The notes: generated by a model not told the origin, from the letters alone. Positions 24,801 through 39,800 are shown, counted from the stretch's first letter. The stretch: DNA of 64,000 nt from Manis javanica (GCF_040802235.1 NC_133157.1:22957501-23021500); one strand, 5' to 3'. Made by a program: numbers and translations.

Positions 24801-27800
24801 TTTTAAAAGTTTTATTATGATGAAGATATAGGTTTTTTAAAGTAAACTTACTGAAGTCTAAAGATAAAGTTTTGCACTCTGCCTTTTTCCTTTAACCTGC
24901 TATCACTTTTTACTCATCCTGCTTCCACTTTTAGTGAGGAGAGCATCTGGGTGAGCCAGGGACCCAGGAGACTTTGGTAAAGAACCATTTTTATTAGCAT
25001 GACATGTTCTCTGTAAGAATTTGTATATTATGATACTGGTCATATCTTATAATAAAACTTTTCAATTATTTTGAAGACATGTCTCAGGCATCCCAACTGC
25101 GAATCAGCCCATAAAAACAAAGAAGGAGTATTCAACCGAATGAAAGTGGCATTGGATAAGGTGATTGTAATTGTGACTGACAGCAAACCAAGTGGAGAGA
25201 CTGATACTTCATCTGTCAGTATTTTTACTGGAATTAAAAAATTCAAGGTAAGAATAGAGAGAATATATTTTGATTCTTTTCTTTCCATTTCACAGGAGCA
25301 TCATGATGTGTAGTATCCATAGTTTTGTATAATATTTTAGAGTAGATGCTACAGAAAAACAGATATTTCTCTTTAAAACAATGCCACTATGTACAAACTT
25401 AATGTTCAGTGACATTTGGCTTGGTATGGTTTATACAGAAAACATGGGTCTTGGTTCATAATAGCTACTCTGGCCCTGTTTCGCTGTATGGTTTAACTGT
25501 AGCGTTCTGTCCTCTATTTAGAAAGGCATTCTCTTCCCAGCCTTTTGATCATTGCAATACCGTCCATGGATGATGACAGACAGCATATCATTTCTGCTGG
25601 TGTTCCTGCTCCTCCCTGTGCTATAGGGTTGATACTTTGAGACAGTAGTAATTATAATAATATTAATGATGATTACACTTTTAAATGGAACACTAATATG
25701 TGCTAACATTTATTGAACACTGCCTCTGTGCCCCCTGTCTGAGCCCTGTCCTGAGTGCCTTAAATGTATGTATATGTATAATCCTCACACGAACTATTGT
25801 TATCACACTGTCAGGAGTCTGAGACACAGAGATGAAGTAACTTGCCAGGGAGGAAGTGCCGCAGTTTGGATTTGAAACTGGGCAGTCTGACTCGGCACCT
25901 CCACCGTTTCAGGCAGAGCTTCTCATCAGGCATCAGAGAGATGGTGAAGCTGCTTTTTGGGTGCTAGCGGTGTCTGAGGAGGGCTCTAGGAACTCACATA
26001 GTGTAAGCCCCTCATTTCACAGATGAGAAAACTGGGGCCCTCAGAGGTTATTGAGTATGCTGAGGGTTACCATCCCTCTAAAAGGCAGGGCTGTGACAAG
26101 GATGGCATTCTTTCCATCTTATTGCGCTTTGACTTCAGTTCTGTGGAGGTCTAAGTAGGAATATGAGGTGAAGTAAAGTAATGGAAAGGACAGTTATTTT
26201 GGGAGCCATTCTCTTAATAAGTATCTCATTTAACCTCTAACTTCCCTTATGAGTGGGTATTATTAGACCCATGTTTCTGAGGAAGAAAGCTAATAAGTAG
26301 TGGAACCCTTCTTTAGAACCACGACACTCTAATCCCAAAGTCCATGACCTTTCAGTTTATAGCTCTCGGATTGTTTATCCGCTGCCAGCCGGACCTGAAA
26401 TCTCTCCCTGAGGGAAAGAAGCTACAAGGACCAGTCATTCTCTTGGAGTTTTTCCTGCTGAAAGGGATCCCAGAGATTTTTGTCTAATCCCCTCTGATAA
26501 GAAAGGCTAGGTGCCGGATGTCTTGTCAAGGGTCAAAGGATAATTAGGGAAACAGGTAGGGTTAGAGCGCCGGGTCTTCGCCTCTTGACACTGCATGTCT
26601 GGTTGCAGGCCTGCTCGAGTCACTGCAGCATCTGTGGCCACTGCCGACTGTGCCAGCTGCCACGCCTTTCCCCCCCAGGCCCTCGGAGGCGGAGCTGTTG
26701 AGGACAGGTTCAGTCTCACTGTCAGGGGCTATCCTTTTGGCGTCTCAGCTTCTTTCTGATGAAGAGTCTAATCTATAGAGAGAAACTGGAGACTTTACTG
26801 CATTTGGTACTGTGAATATGTGGGCAATCTTATGAAACCATATAAATGAATAGACTTCAAAAAAAAGCAAACAAAGAATGTTTACTAAGTTGCTGTTCAA
26901 AAATAGATGTATGTTCTTTCAAGAAGGAAAATAAAAAACCTTAACATAAATGGTATGTGGTCAACATGATTGATTTTTAGGTTGTAATTCTGTTTAAATT
27001 CTCAAAGTCTCAGATCCTCATAGTCAGTTCTGTACCTCACTTTTATCCATGTTCTTTCTAAGCTTAAAAAAAGTCTTGTCAACCTAGGATGGGTGATTAT
27101 TGGAAACAACCTGGGCCAAGAGGAGAAGGGGATGCGAGCACTCCCCTATGGCCTCTTGACCTTGCCAAATCTGGGTCATGTTAAAATGGGTTATAAGTAA
27201 GGATTAACTTAAAATAATATTTTTGAAAGGACTTTAAAGTGCTAATCCAGCTTAAGCTATCCTTATCAGCATACTCACTGTGACTGCGATCATGATCATC
27301 ACCATGTACTGCCTCCTGGTCCAAGTCGTTTCTGTGATGGGTTTCATGGACTAGAGGTCAAACATGGTTGAAGTGGTTCAGTGTAATTTGGAAAGCTGAG
27401 AGGAGAAAGATTGCTTCAATGAACATGTGTCCGTTACACATCGGGGAACTCTAAGCACAGGATGAGTGAAGAGAAAGGTTGTTTGGGAACTTGGAGGATG
27501 AGATAGATTTAGTATGAAACATAAAAAGTCCCTAGAGGACTTTGTTACTATGCAATAGAAGTTTTGGATTAATTTTATAAGTGTGAGGAGCCAATTAGAG
27601 GGAGGTGGTAAGATCAGAAGCCTTACATTTCAGAAAGATTAAACATTCCCTGGGGAATGTTTAGGTCAGAGAGGTACTGTTGGGGAGAGTTTTGCTGAAT
27701 TAATGAGGCAAAAAACTGCTGTCTTTCCAGTCCTTCTTATACCCCTCAGCCTCCACACCCTTCCTCCTGGGCTCAACACCTTCATATTTGGAAATAACAT

Positions 27801-30800
27801 CTTCCAGGACTTTGATGTGGCATTTTTTCAGATGTAAATCCTGTACCCAGAGGCTGGTTCATTTTCCTATGGATTGCTACATGATAATTCTTTCTGCCTT
27901 TGTTTTGCTGATCTCATAGGCATATTATATTAACAGCTATTGGATGAATCTCTGAATGGCCACTAGTGACTCTTGAGCAATGTATCCTACTGGGTTAGCG
28001 GAGAAGGTGGTCATCACTGGAGGCTGTATTTCTATCTGAGCCCTTAAGCAGGGAAAGAAATTGCTAGCATCTTCCTGGACACCATTAGAAATTTTAACCC
28101 ATTTGGTTAGGTGAGAATATTGACTCATATATGTATATCCTTTTTGTTCTCAGATGAATATTGAAACTCTTCAGGACAATCTTTATTTTCAGTCAAAAGA
28201 GAATCTTTCTGCACCACTGGCCGCCATCTTGGAGCGTACAGAGGACTTCACTGATTCTGCCTACACCAGCCATGAGCACAGGGAGCGCATCTTGGACCTG
28301 TCAGCCCAGGCGAGAATGGAAGTGCAGCAGTTAATTTCTGTGTGGATTCAAGCTGTAAGAACTTTTTTTCATCAAAGTAAATCTTATATAATATATAGCT
28401 TTTCCTTAAGGTTCTGAGAATTGTGGTCCAAAATGGAACAAAGAAGTCTCTTTCCTTTTCTCCCTCCTGCCTGGCCAGAGTATCCCTCCCATCCAGCACT
28501 CTCTGTACTTGACATTTCTAGGCCTGTTGTTTTCATCCTGGCCAGTCTAGATTCTGTGCTACCGTCACCATCACTAGTTTATTCTGTTGTCCCCATTCTT
28601 CCACCAAACTCACCTCTGAACAATTCTTCCTCAGAATGCTTCTTCAGAGTGAAGAGCAGAGGAACAGACCCCCACCTAGATATTCTTGGGATCTGAGTCG
28701 TACTTCCAGAGCCATTCAGATGTACACAGTTCTTAACTCTGAGGACAGCTGATTTAAAAAATTTATTGAGGTCTAGATGCAGTGAAAACAAGGTAGTTTC
28801 ACCTGGATGGCAAAAGATTTTTCACCCCTGCACAAATTCCTGGTCTAAGATTGTTGAGCAGCCAACTAACGGCCTTGTATAGACTGTCCTGTGCTTAACA
28901 CATTGGAGTTTATTTAGGCAAGGATGGTAAAGACTGACAGAAGTGGACAGTGCAGGAAGTTTGTACCCAGTCACTTCTAGAGGGCGGATTACAGAATGGA
29001 AAGATAGAGGTCTGAGGCATGTCTCTGGCACCATTTATTATTCCTTAGACCTAGGGTATGTCAACAAAGTATTTAACATGGTTCACAACATACAACATGG
29101 ATAGAACAAACATGAAGTCATGAACAAAAGCTTTGGCAGTAAAGATGAAGGGTGAATGTGGCTGCGAGTGTACTGAACAAGGCAGCGTTTACTTCCTTGT
29201 AAAGAGATTGATCATGAAAGAAGAAGAGATAGAAATCAGATTCTCTTCACATTCTCCCCTTGACAGCACAACATTGCAAATGCTCATATTAACAGGGTAA
29301 TTTAATGACTTCACATAGAGTAGAGTGGTGCCAGGGATAAAAGCTGTATTTTGTGTTTAGTTTGAATTGTTTATGTGATATTGAATCTTAAGTATAGGTT
29401 GATTCAGTGTTACATTTTAAACCCAACATTCAGTATGACGAGTTTCTGTGAGGAAATGCTCTCTGTGTTGGGAATCTGAGTGTATCAATACTTACATTTA
29501 CAATTAGCACTTTTTCCATTTTTCACAAACACTCAGTCTCTGATTCTGCATGCCACTTGTATTGATCATTTATTCTTTTTTTTCCCCCACCAGTTGTTAC
29601 TGACTGCCTTTTATATGCCAGGTAGCAGAAATCTAAAGATGAATATGATAAAATATTTGTCTGCAGGAATTTGCAGTGTAGAAAAATGTGGGAAGGGGTG
29701 AGACAAGTACAAAAAGCTTTGTAAGTGTCATAAGAGAAGGTACAGACCATGTGTTGAGAGGACTTGAAGGAGAGTGAATTTGTATTTAGAGCAATCAAGA
29801 AAGCTTCGTGAAGATACTCACATTAACTTTGATTTATTTATCCAAAGAACTCAATACCTACTACCTTCCATTTGCTGTGCCAGGTATTATGAATTCAGAG
29901 GTGAGCAAAATAAATGTGATCCCATCCTTTATGGAGCTTACCATGGCCTAGTGAGGGAGATAGGCTTTGAACAAAAGAAACTAACAAATGTAAATATACA
30001 ATTGTAAACTAGGATGATTACTTAGAAACAAGATTAGAGTGGGTAGGAAGGGGTCTAATTTAGATTGAGTGATCCGAGAAGGCCTTTCTGAGGACGTTTA
30101 TGTAGGCATTGAAGATGACTAGCACTTTAATTTTTAACTAAGGCTAAGAGTGAAGAGCATTCTGGGCAGAAGATAACAGATTGGTTTTAGATGTGATAAA
30201 TTTATTTTAAAAATTATGTTTTAAAAATTGGTGTGTTTATACTTAGAGTGGGAAAATATAACAAACTAAAATTCTTTTTTCCAATTCCAAATTAACCATG
30301 AACAGGTGAATTTTAAAAATCTTCTTTTATAATTCACAGAATAATATTAAAATTTTATTATAACTTACAGTTGAAGTAAAATTGGAATTATCAGATAAAA
30401 AAGACAAGGTAAATACTACATATATACTTTTTAAAATTTTTAGCAAAGCAGGAAAACAAAAAGTGTCGCTGAGGAACTGGAACTCACTATATTGAAAATC
30501 AGTCACAGCCTCAATGAACTTAAGAAAGAAGTAAGTATAGTTTGAAATATAACCTCTTTTAATTCTTTGCTAATTTTCATGTTGTATGGTATGTATAAAA
30601 TGCATTAGTATTAGTATGTCCACATGCCCAGAAAATGTTTTTAAAAGTTTTCCTTTGACCTTTACTTTGAAGCCACTGGCTTATTAGTATCATCATTCTC
30701 AAAGCTTGTACACAAATGTTCATAGAAGCTTTATTTATAATGGACAAAAAACTGGAAATAATCTAAATTTCCATGAATGGGAATTGATAAATGAATTTTG

Positions 30801-33800
30801 GTATAATTATAGCAAATACTGTTCAGCAATAAAAGGAACAGAATTGACACATAATACTATGGACGAATCACTAAAATGTTACTCTGAGTGAAAAGTGAGA
30901 CACAAAAGAGTGTATGCGTGTGTGTGCGTATGTGTGTATAATTTCATTTAGAAGAAATTCTAGAAAAGGCAAAACTAATTTATAGTAATAGAAACCAGAT
31001 CAAAGGCTGACTGGGGTCAAAAGTTTGGGAATATTTACCACACAGGGGAATGGGAGAACTTTTTGGGGTAATAGAAATGTTGTAAACATTGATTGTGGTG
31101 GTAGTTTTGTAGGTGTAAATGTTTGTCAAAACTTATCAAACTGTTCCTTTGGTACGTTTTGTTATATATATATATACTATAACCTCGATAAAGTTGATTT
31201 TTAACAATATTATTTTGATTGAGAAGGTTGCCTGTTCAGTGAATGAAAACTTGGTCATCCCATGATTGATTTGGTTACTCTCAGGTAATTGAAAGTCATC
31301 TAAAGTCAGAGGTTTGCAAATTATGACCAGGCTGTGTGTTTTTGTAAATACAGTTTCTGGAGACATATCTCTGCCCATTTACTTATACGTTGTCTGCTGT
31401 TTTTCATCACAATGGCAGAATTGGGTAGTTGCAATAGAGATTGTGTGGCCTGAAAAGCCTAAAATATTTACTGTCTGGCCTTTTACAGAATAACTTTGCC
31501 AATCCTTGCTTTAGATCATAAAACACAATCTTGCTTCAAAAATGAGAATATTCACTCCAATATACTAATCAGTCTCCCTATCTTCATTCAGTTGTGGGGC
31601 TTCTCCTTTGCTCTCCATTCCCCTAGCCCCTCTTAGGGCTTTAGAGGAAGGTGGAGCCTCAGATCTCTTTTTCATGCCCTTCCTCCCCCATTATCTAGCT
31701 TCTGTTCCTGATCTTTGCCAGGTGTGGCACAGGGCAGGAAGGGAGGTAGGGGGGTGGAAAGTCCTTAGTGACTGGTGCCCTGAGCTTTGGGCCCAGTGGA
31801 TGTTTATAGCTGCTCTTTCTCTCTCGTGGACACTTGAGAGTGTTCTTCAGAAGTTCTGTTGTCCCCTCCACCCCTGTATTGCAGTCCCACATCACCTTGC
31901 TTCCTCCACTTTGGGGTATACCTGGAGGTGGACTCACAGCACCCATCAGCTCCCCAAAAAGATCCTCCTCACAAAACCTCTCTTCTCCCTTATCTCTAAT
32001 TTCTTTATTCTTTTATATTTTTGAAGTGTTTCAAGGACTCAAGAGAATTAAATTGGTTTTTGGATGTTTCTTTTATGAATTATATAAATGATGGTTTGTT
32101 TCACCTCTAACTTGATACTGACCTTCATTTTAACATCCTGTTAAACATAAAAAGATTTGCTTTTCTGTGGCTTAAAAAAGCCTGCCCATTTTTTACAGCC
32201 TATTCAATTTTACATTAATTATTGTCAAAACATGACTATCAGTAAAAGCCTAAAATCCTTTGGTGGTAAATTGAGTGGTTTTCCACAAGCTTCATTTTCC
32301 TTACCTCTGAAATGGGTATAACAGTATTAATTTAGGAGAATTTTTTTGAAGATTAAGGGAAATAATGCCTATTAAGCCTCTGTCAGTACATTGCATAAAG
32401 CAGGAACTTCATGTTTATTCACACTTCTTCCAGTAGGGTTGTTAATAAGTTGACTCCAGAGCCATTTAAAAATTTACGTGATCTTGGGCAAGTCACCCAG
32501 TCTCTGAGGACCTGTTTCATAGTCTAAAATAAAAAGCTGGCCTTAGATATTCTTTAAAGCCCAGCTGGTTAAACAAAATCTTTTAAAATTCTTACATGGC
32601 ATTTAGTTTCCAAAGGAAAGTGCATTTTAATGTCTTTGTTTCTGAGTGTAGTTATTCTCACTTGATTACATGAATGCAGAGTACTCTATTGTTAGTTTTG
32701 TAGAAAGTCCTGTAAGTTGAATTGACATTGGATTACTTCCAGGATAAAAAAAACTACTTATTCAAATAGGCTTAATTCAAAGTCAGATTTTCCATAGTAG
32801 AGTATTATTAAAAATGATCTTTTTCTGGAGAACCCCAAAATAACCTGTCTCATTTTTTTAAATCAGGGTAAGGAAAAGATTTTATAACTAATAGTACCCA
32901 AAGATATCCAGTGAGAATGTGCTATGTTTAAAATCCATTCTACCCAAAGTCAAATAAAACCTTGGGGCTTTTGTTACCATTTTATTGATTTTTTTCTCCT
33001 GTGATCCAAGAGTTGGAGAATAAAGTTCTGGATAGCAGCTGTAGCACAGACTGTAACCCCCTGAGGGAAGGGGTTGTGTCGTCCTTTTCATGTATGTCTA
33101 GCTTCTAGTATAGTGCCTGCCATCATGTAAGTATTTAATAAAGTTTTGCGGAATACCTCAATGATTGAATTTCACATCGATGCTTTTTCAAAAGTCTGTT
33201 AATGAACTTAGTAATGATTGTGAACTGCTGTTTGCTTTTCCTCTTAGTATCCTGAATACCATACTCTTAATACTGCTGTTTTCCTCACTAACTTTAGGAG
33301 TAGCAGAAGCAGTTTTTGAGTAAGAGAGAAGCTGTGTGGGAAAGAACAGGTTGATATGTAGGAATCAAAAGGGGCACTACTCTCCACTCAATGATCAGTT
33401 CTTATTCTACAGATGGCATCCCTGCCACCCTGCCAGTACCAGGGGACTCACAGGTGTCGTGGATCTCCCTGCTGCCCTCGGGGAGACCTGAAAGCTTCCC
33501 AGTGCTTCCCCACTACTGTTACCACGGGGAGCTTCACGCTTTCCCCGCAGTGGATAAAGTGGGACTGCCTTGAGTTTGCTACTCTTTAGTTTTTAAAGTG
33601 CTGTTGGGGAGCTTGGTCACAAAACCTTATTGTTTGTTGTCTTTTTTTTATTCCTTTGACTCCCCCACATGTGTAGCTTCATAATACAGCAACTCAGCTG
33701 GCAGCAGATCTGTTAAAATACCATGCTGATCATGTGGTTCTCAAAGCATTAAAACTTACTGGGGTAGAAGGAAATTTAGAAGGTTTGGCTGAACATTCCT

Positions 33801-36800
33801 GTAAACTCTCTCAACAGAAAGAGCAGCTCGTTGAGGTGAGTAGTAGGTTTGCTTGTTAAAAAATTGTGGTTTCATGATAGATATGCTATCATCAGGGAAT
33901 AATAACACAAATACAGTTTTTGGTTAACTTAAGTGAGCTTTTTCTCCCTCACCTTTGGAATTTTAAAGATATGTTTATCTGTTTCATTCTTACAACACTC
34001 TGGCCTCTAAAACAAAAACAAAAAGTGCTGGCATCCACAAATGCTCTTAATCTTCTAGTCCCTATTCTCTCAGAGAGATTAGACCTTGGAGTTGAGCAAA
34101 GGAGATATGACCTGTTTCTCTTTAAATCAGTGGTTTCTCTGCAGGAAAGAGATGGCACACTCACATTAGGATAATTTAAAGAGGGTTTAGTAAAGACGCT
34201 ACTTACAGTAGCATAGACAGGGTGCGGGGAAAACCAGGGGAGTAACTGGGATCAGTGACAGCAGAGCTGGTACCACTCCTAGGTGCAGAGTAAGTGGGGG
34301 GAGGGAGTGGCTACTAGAAACTGGAAGAACATAGAGGCTCTCAGAGAGCTGCCTTGAGAGACTGGGATTTCAGGATTAGACACAGAGACACTCCAATGCG
34401 ACCCTGCAGGGAAAGAGCACCAGAATAGAGGCCTTTACTCTCTTCATCCCTGCGGGTCTACTGCTGGGGCTCCCATTGGCCAAACAGCTGTAGACCACAC
34501 AGGTCAGCCTCCCAGGCAAAAAGCAGGCTTGAGAAGGAAGGAGAGTGGATCTGGGGGGACAAAGAGAAGACACTCAGCATAGTATTTCTTCTTGAACCCT
34601 TCTCTTTTTGCCGAAATCTCTGTTATGTGATACTTGTGCTTCACCTGCCACTTGTTATAATTCTACTTATTAGTTGCTTGCTATTCTAAACCTTCTACCT
34701 ATTGAAAATGTCAGATATCTGCTAGTAAATACTGTATATACTGAACTCATGTGTACCTTGTACATATAAGGTATGCCCAACATGTATATGAGTGTGCAGA
34801 TCTGAACTATTTGGCTGTCTTCATGTTATCTAATATACTCTGCTCTCCAAATCTAAAAGACCAGCGGTTAGAGGGAAACTTTAGACTAATTAATTCTACT
34901 AGTTTCCTCCTCTCTACTCCTTTATATCAGAAAACTGCTAGTGAGTATTCCTTTTTTAATTAAGGTATCATTGATATACAATCTTATGAAGGTTGTGCAT
35001 GAGCAACATTGTGGTTTCAACACTGACCCATATTATCAAGTCCTCCCCACAACCCCATTGCAGTCACTGTCCATCAGCGTAGTAAGATGCTATAAAGTCA
35101 TTACCTGTCTTCTCCATACTGTACTGCCTTCCCCATGACCTAGCTATATTGTGGTTGCTAATCGTAGTGCCCCTTAATCCCCTTCTCCCTCCCTCCCTCC
35201 TTCCCTCCCCACCATCCCCAACCCCTCCCCTTTCCTAACCACTAGTCCCTTCTTGGAGTCTGTGAGTCTGCAGCTGTTTTGTTCCTTCAGTTTTGCTTTG
35301 TTGTTATACTCCACAAATGAGTATAATCATTTGGTACTTGACTTTCTCTGCCTGGCTTATTTAACTGAGCATAATAGCCCCTAGCTCCATTCATGTTGTT
35401 GCAAATGGTAGGATTTGTTTGCTAGTAATCATTCTTAAATGACTATAGATAGAACTCCATTTTAAAGTAGATTTGATGCTTATGTATTTTTAAAAAATAT
35501 AATTGACATTTAACATTGTATATGTTTAAGGTATACAACATAATGATTCGATATATATATATAGTGAGATGCATATCACCATAATCATTACCTTAAGTTT
35601 AGTTAATATCCATTACCTCACATACAGAAATTTTTTTCCCTTCTAATAAGAACTTTTAAGATCTATGCTCTTAGCAACTTCCAGATTAAAAAAACAGTAC
35701 TGTTAACTGTGGTTATCTTACACATTACATCCCCAGAACTTGTCTTATTACTGGAGATTTGAACCTTTTGACCACCTTCACTCAATTCCCCTAGGCCACC
35801 CCCGACTGCTCCCACCCCTACTATTCTGCTTATAAACCAAATATTATGATGATAAACAAACTTGCTAATTATAAGAATCCTGTAGTAAGTCTTTTTTAAA
35901 AGTGAAATTTTTTTGTCTAATTTTGTGTTTTAAGCCTCAAGATTTTCAATAATTTTCTCTGGTATAGGATCTCTACTTACTACCTCAATCTTGCCTAATC
36001 AAGTGTTATCTCCAGTGAAAGATGTGTTAATTAATTGACCACGAGAGAAATTGTTGTTTGTTGATAGGAAAAATGTGTAGCTTGTAGTACTGTGACATAG
36101 GGTTAGCTGAGAGACCTTGGGCAACTTCTCTGAGCTGTTTCTTCAAACATAAAATGTGTGGGCGCTATGAGATCCTCTCAAAGACTCCTCCTCATTCTAA
36201 AATACTGTGACCACTTTGCTGTCATCAGATAGGAAGCAGTAATACGCTACAGCCTTATTTATTCCTAGAAAATCTGTTGGTCTCCAATGTAGTAGTGTAA
36301 TAATCTGCTTAGTAATGTACAACTTTTTGAATAAATAAGGTTTGATTTAAAATTTTAATACATTTTATGTGTAAAGTTTTATTTTCTTTATTAATTATAA
36401 AGTTATGTATTGTGAAGAACGAGAGTGTGAAAGTTGAACTATAGAAATGTTTTCTCATAGACCTGTCGACTGTTGCGTCATGTATCTGGGACAGAACCTC
36501 TTGAAATAACCTGTCTCCATGCAGAGGAGACATTTCAGGTGACTGGCCAACAGGTATGATCAATAGCAGATTTTTCCTTCTATATTACGTCTTGTCTGAA
36601 TGTCATAACAAATTGTGTGGAAGGAAATTATAAATGGTTCTACATAAGTAGAGGCCAACTCTACTGAGAGAAACAATAGTGGAATATTCATTGGTAGTGT
36701 GCCGGAACATAGCTGACATTTCACTGGGCTACCTGGTCATCTGCCAAACTAGAGCTTTTCCCATTTAACTGATGCTCTGGTTTATATCTATTTTAAATGA

Positions 36801-39800
36801 AGCTGTTTCCAGTGCAGGTTGTTAAAACACATTTGAAAAGTAAGCTACCACTATTGTAACCAATGATAAAAGTATTCACACATTTTGACACAGTAATTCC
36901 TAAGGACATAAGGAAATTAAAAAAAAAAAACTAAAATGATGTTTGTTACATTATTTATGATAAGTTTCAGTTGGAAGCAAAATAAACATCTTAAGTTAGG
37001 CAAATAATACATTATGACTTCAAAATAATAATTATGATAGCTATCATTAGCAACATTGCAGAATGTTTTGTTAAAGTATTACATGATAAAAGTAGAATAC
37101 AGATTTGTATGTATACTAAAATTGCTCTGAATAAAATGTACATATATAAGAAAATGACTGTATAGGAATATGCAGAAATGAAAATTCTTGTGCTTGTTTG
37201 GGAGAATTGTGTTATTTTTTTCTGAATTCTCTGCAATATTTCTTTGTCTTCATAATTTTCAAAGGCAATTTAGAAATTGGTATCTCATTTAATACTGTCC
37301 CTATCAAATTAATATAAGAAAAAAAGCGAGAGACAGAATTTCCTTTCTTTTTTAGGTCTAAATAATAAAATACAGCTTACCAGGTGTTCGTTTCATTTAT
37401 CATGGTCACCAAAAAGGACTTACTCCAGAGTGCAATAGTGGATGGTAGATGTCAAACCCCTGGATTTATATATAGGTGAGAACAGTGAAAGTGGGAGAGA
37501 GACCACCACTACTGCCACCAGCATACTACACCATCCCTTCTACTACAGTGCACAGTGTACTCTTTGTAGTCTGAGCATAATTCTGAATTATGCTATAGAA
37601 ATAGTTTTGTTGAAACAGTTTTCCTTGAATAAAGATGATTGTTCCCTGAATAAAGTTGTGTATGTAATAATGCATACTGTTTATTTGTATATCTGATTAT
37701 AAGAAACAGTAAGTTTTGTTCTACTGTGTATCTCCACATTGCCCAACATGGGGCTTATATGTGTAAATTACTTCATAGTCGTTTAGTGAGTTGATTTGAA
37801 CAGTACAGACTTGAGCTTGGTTTCCAGTGTGATTCTGACAGCTAAGATTGAAATTCACACCTGTGTATATTATTTCATTAGATAATTTCTGCTGCTGAAA
37901 CATTGACATTGCATCCGTCTAGTAAAATTGCTAAAGAAAACCTAGATGTATTTTGTGAAGCTTGGGAATCCCAAATTAGTGACATGTCAACACTGCTCAG
38001 AGAAATCAGTGATATCTTTGAAGGAAGAAGAGGTGAGATCAATGTCCACATATTGAAATATATTATTATTATAATGTAACTCAATTAGTTTTTTAATGTC
38101 AAACTTCAGATGTAAAATGAATCATCTTGTTTTAACCTGACTGGGTTATTTTTATAGTAAAATATCTTCCACAGAAAAATTATTGTTCTTTATTTTAGTA
38201 TCTAAGCAGTAAAATTTGTTGTACAATAGTGTCATAGATTTCTTTGAATTAATATTCTAGTTTTCTCATTGAAATTAAGTCATTTTATGTCTCTTCTAAA
38301 GTGTTTTTTAGTTTTAGTGAAAAATCTTTTCTGTAATACAGTCATTCTCTGATATAAATTCTACCAACTTCATAATGAAATGAATGTAGTTATTTGATTT
38401 CTGAATTGCTTTCCTTCCACTTGGATGGGAATCTCTTTCCTTGATGACTACATAATCTTGGAATATTTCCTGTGGGGGGTAAGTTCATTGGTATTTCTAC
38501 AACATATAGAATAGCTCCATACAATGTGCAGGAAGGCATAATTTTTACTCTATTTTAATGTCAACTGGGAGTTTTGTTTATTTCCCATTGTACTGTGTGT
38601 CCTGTTACTTATGTTTGTGTTTTATATATTTTTTCTTTTTGAATGACTTCCGTTATTGTCAAGCATGCTTGTTTTTTTAAAAATAAAATGTCATTTAAAA
38701 TCACAATAACATCAAATTACATATTTTTACTGAATTGAACATTTAAACACTTCATATTTTAAAAAATACCATTTAGGATAATTGCTGATTTGCTTAAAAA
38801 CCAGGAAATAATAGACTTTGTAGATACTACATAATTTGTAAAGTATAATAAATGTTTACAATGCTTTTGTGTTTAAAGATTTCTGTGATAGTCTAAATGG
38901 CATATCATGTTGATGCTTTGATAAAGTATGTATAATTATATGGATTTTTATGTGAGGTAAGTTTCATATATTAAAAGGTAAAGTGATGTAATTGATCTAC
39001 CCTTAAAGAAGAATGGTCATTTAGCCACAGGACTTGTGTAGGACATGAAGAGAAGTGGCCTTCTTGTCTTCCATAGCACTAGCATCCACTACAGACAGAC
39101 GAGAGTTGAAATAGGAAAATCCTACCCTTGTGTCGGACTACTTGGTCACTTTGGTTTCTTTTACTTTCAAGCTGAATATAATGTTAGTAGTGTTTTCTTC
39201 AGGTCCAGGTAGCTTACCCTTAAAAATCAGGGTTTCCTTAACTTCCTCAGGGCTGAACAGAAATTCCTCTTTAGGTGGGAAACTGCTGCCTTGCTTCAGG
39301 GGGGTACCCATGGTTTAAGTGGTAAAGTATCTCACTGTTCTGAAAGCATCCTTACATGGGATTAATTGAGGTAGAGTTGGTTGATATTATACTGCCTTTC
39401 TTTGTTCTGACTCTTATCATGAAGTTTATAAAAATAGCTTTTTCCACAAAGAAGTCCAGCTCTGGGTTAGCTATTATTGACTGGACTGAGTCCAGGGTCG
39501 CAGTGTTGCTCTTCCTGTTCTGTACGGTTATTATGACAAGCCTCCCCGTTATCTTGCACCTGCCCACCGTTTTCATAAAAGGACAGAGTGTATTCTTCAG
39601 ATCCTGGCTTCTCGTTGCTACTGTTTTAACTCTTGTTATAACTATTACTGAAAGACCTTTGCTGTATTCTAGTCACCTTAGTTCCGCTCTGCGTATTTTG
39701 ACTCTCATGCCTGGGAAAATTATCAGATATGTTTGCAAGTATCATTTCAGCAACCAGTTAAACAGCAAACAACATGCTAAGCCATGAGGAAGAGCCTTTA

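Larger units (their letters stand above)
25248..28153 (+). other. CTNNAL1: CTNNAL1 intron 6
   Basis: Two inverted MIR fragments (listed) and a GC-richer patch at 26380-26740. 26760-28150 shows nothing recognised. Confidence 0.7.
30531..33676 (+). other. CTNNAL1: CTNNAL1 intron 8
   Basis: Contains an L1 3' fragment, a hAT-like fossil, two MIRs and an L2 tail, all listed. 31520-32255 and 33180-33676 show no recognised element. Confidence 0.7.
33836..36460 (+). other. CTNNAL1: CTNNAL1 intron 9
   Basis: Two inverted L1-derived fragments (listed). 33836-34930 and 35840-36460 show nothing recognised. Confidence 0.7.

Noticed and set aside
31608-32024. 138-codon frame in intron 8
   Set aside because: No resemblance to a protein, overlapping frames on both strands, no splice support.
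39356-39787. 143-codon plus-strand frame that looks like a membrane protein
   Set aside because: Hydrophobicity is what the antisense of a Lys/Asn-rich frame gives; no start context or splice sites. Kept only as part of the possible minus-strand pseudogene.
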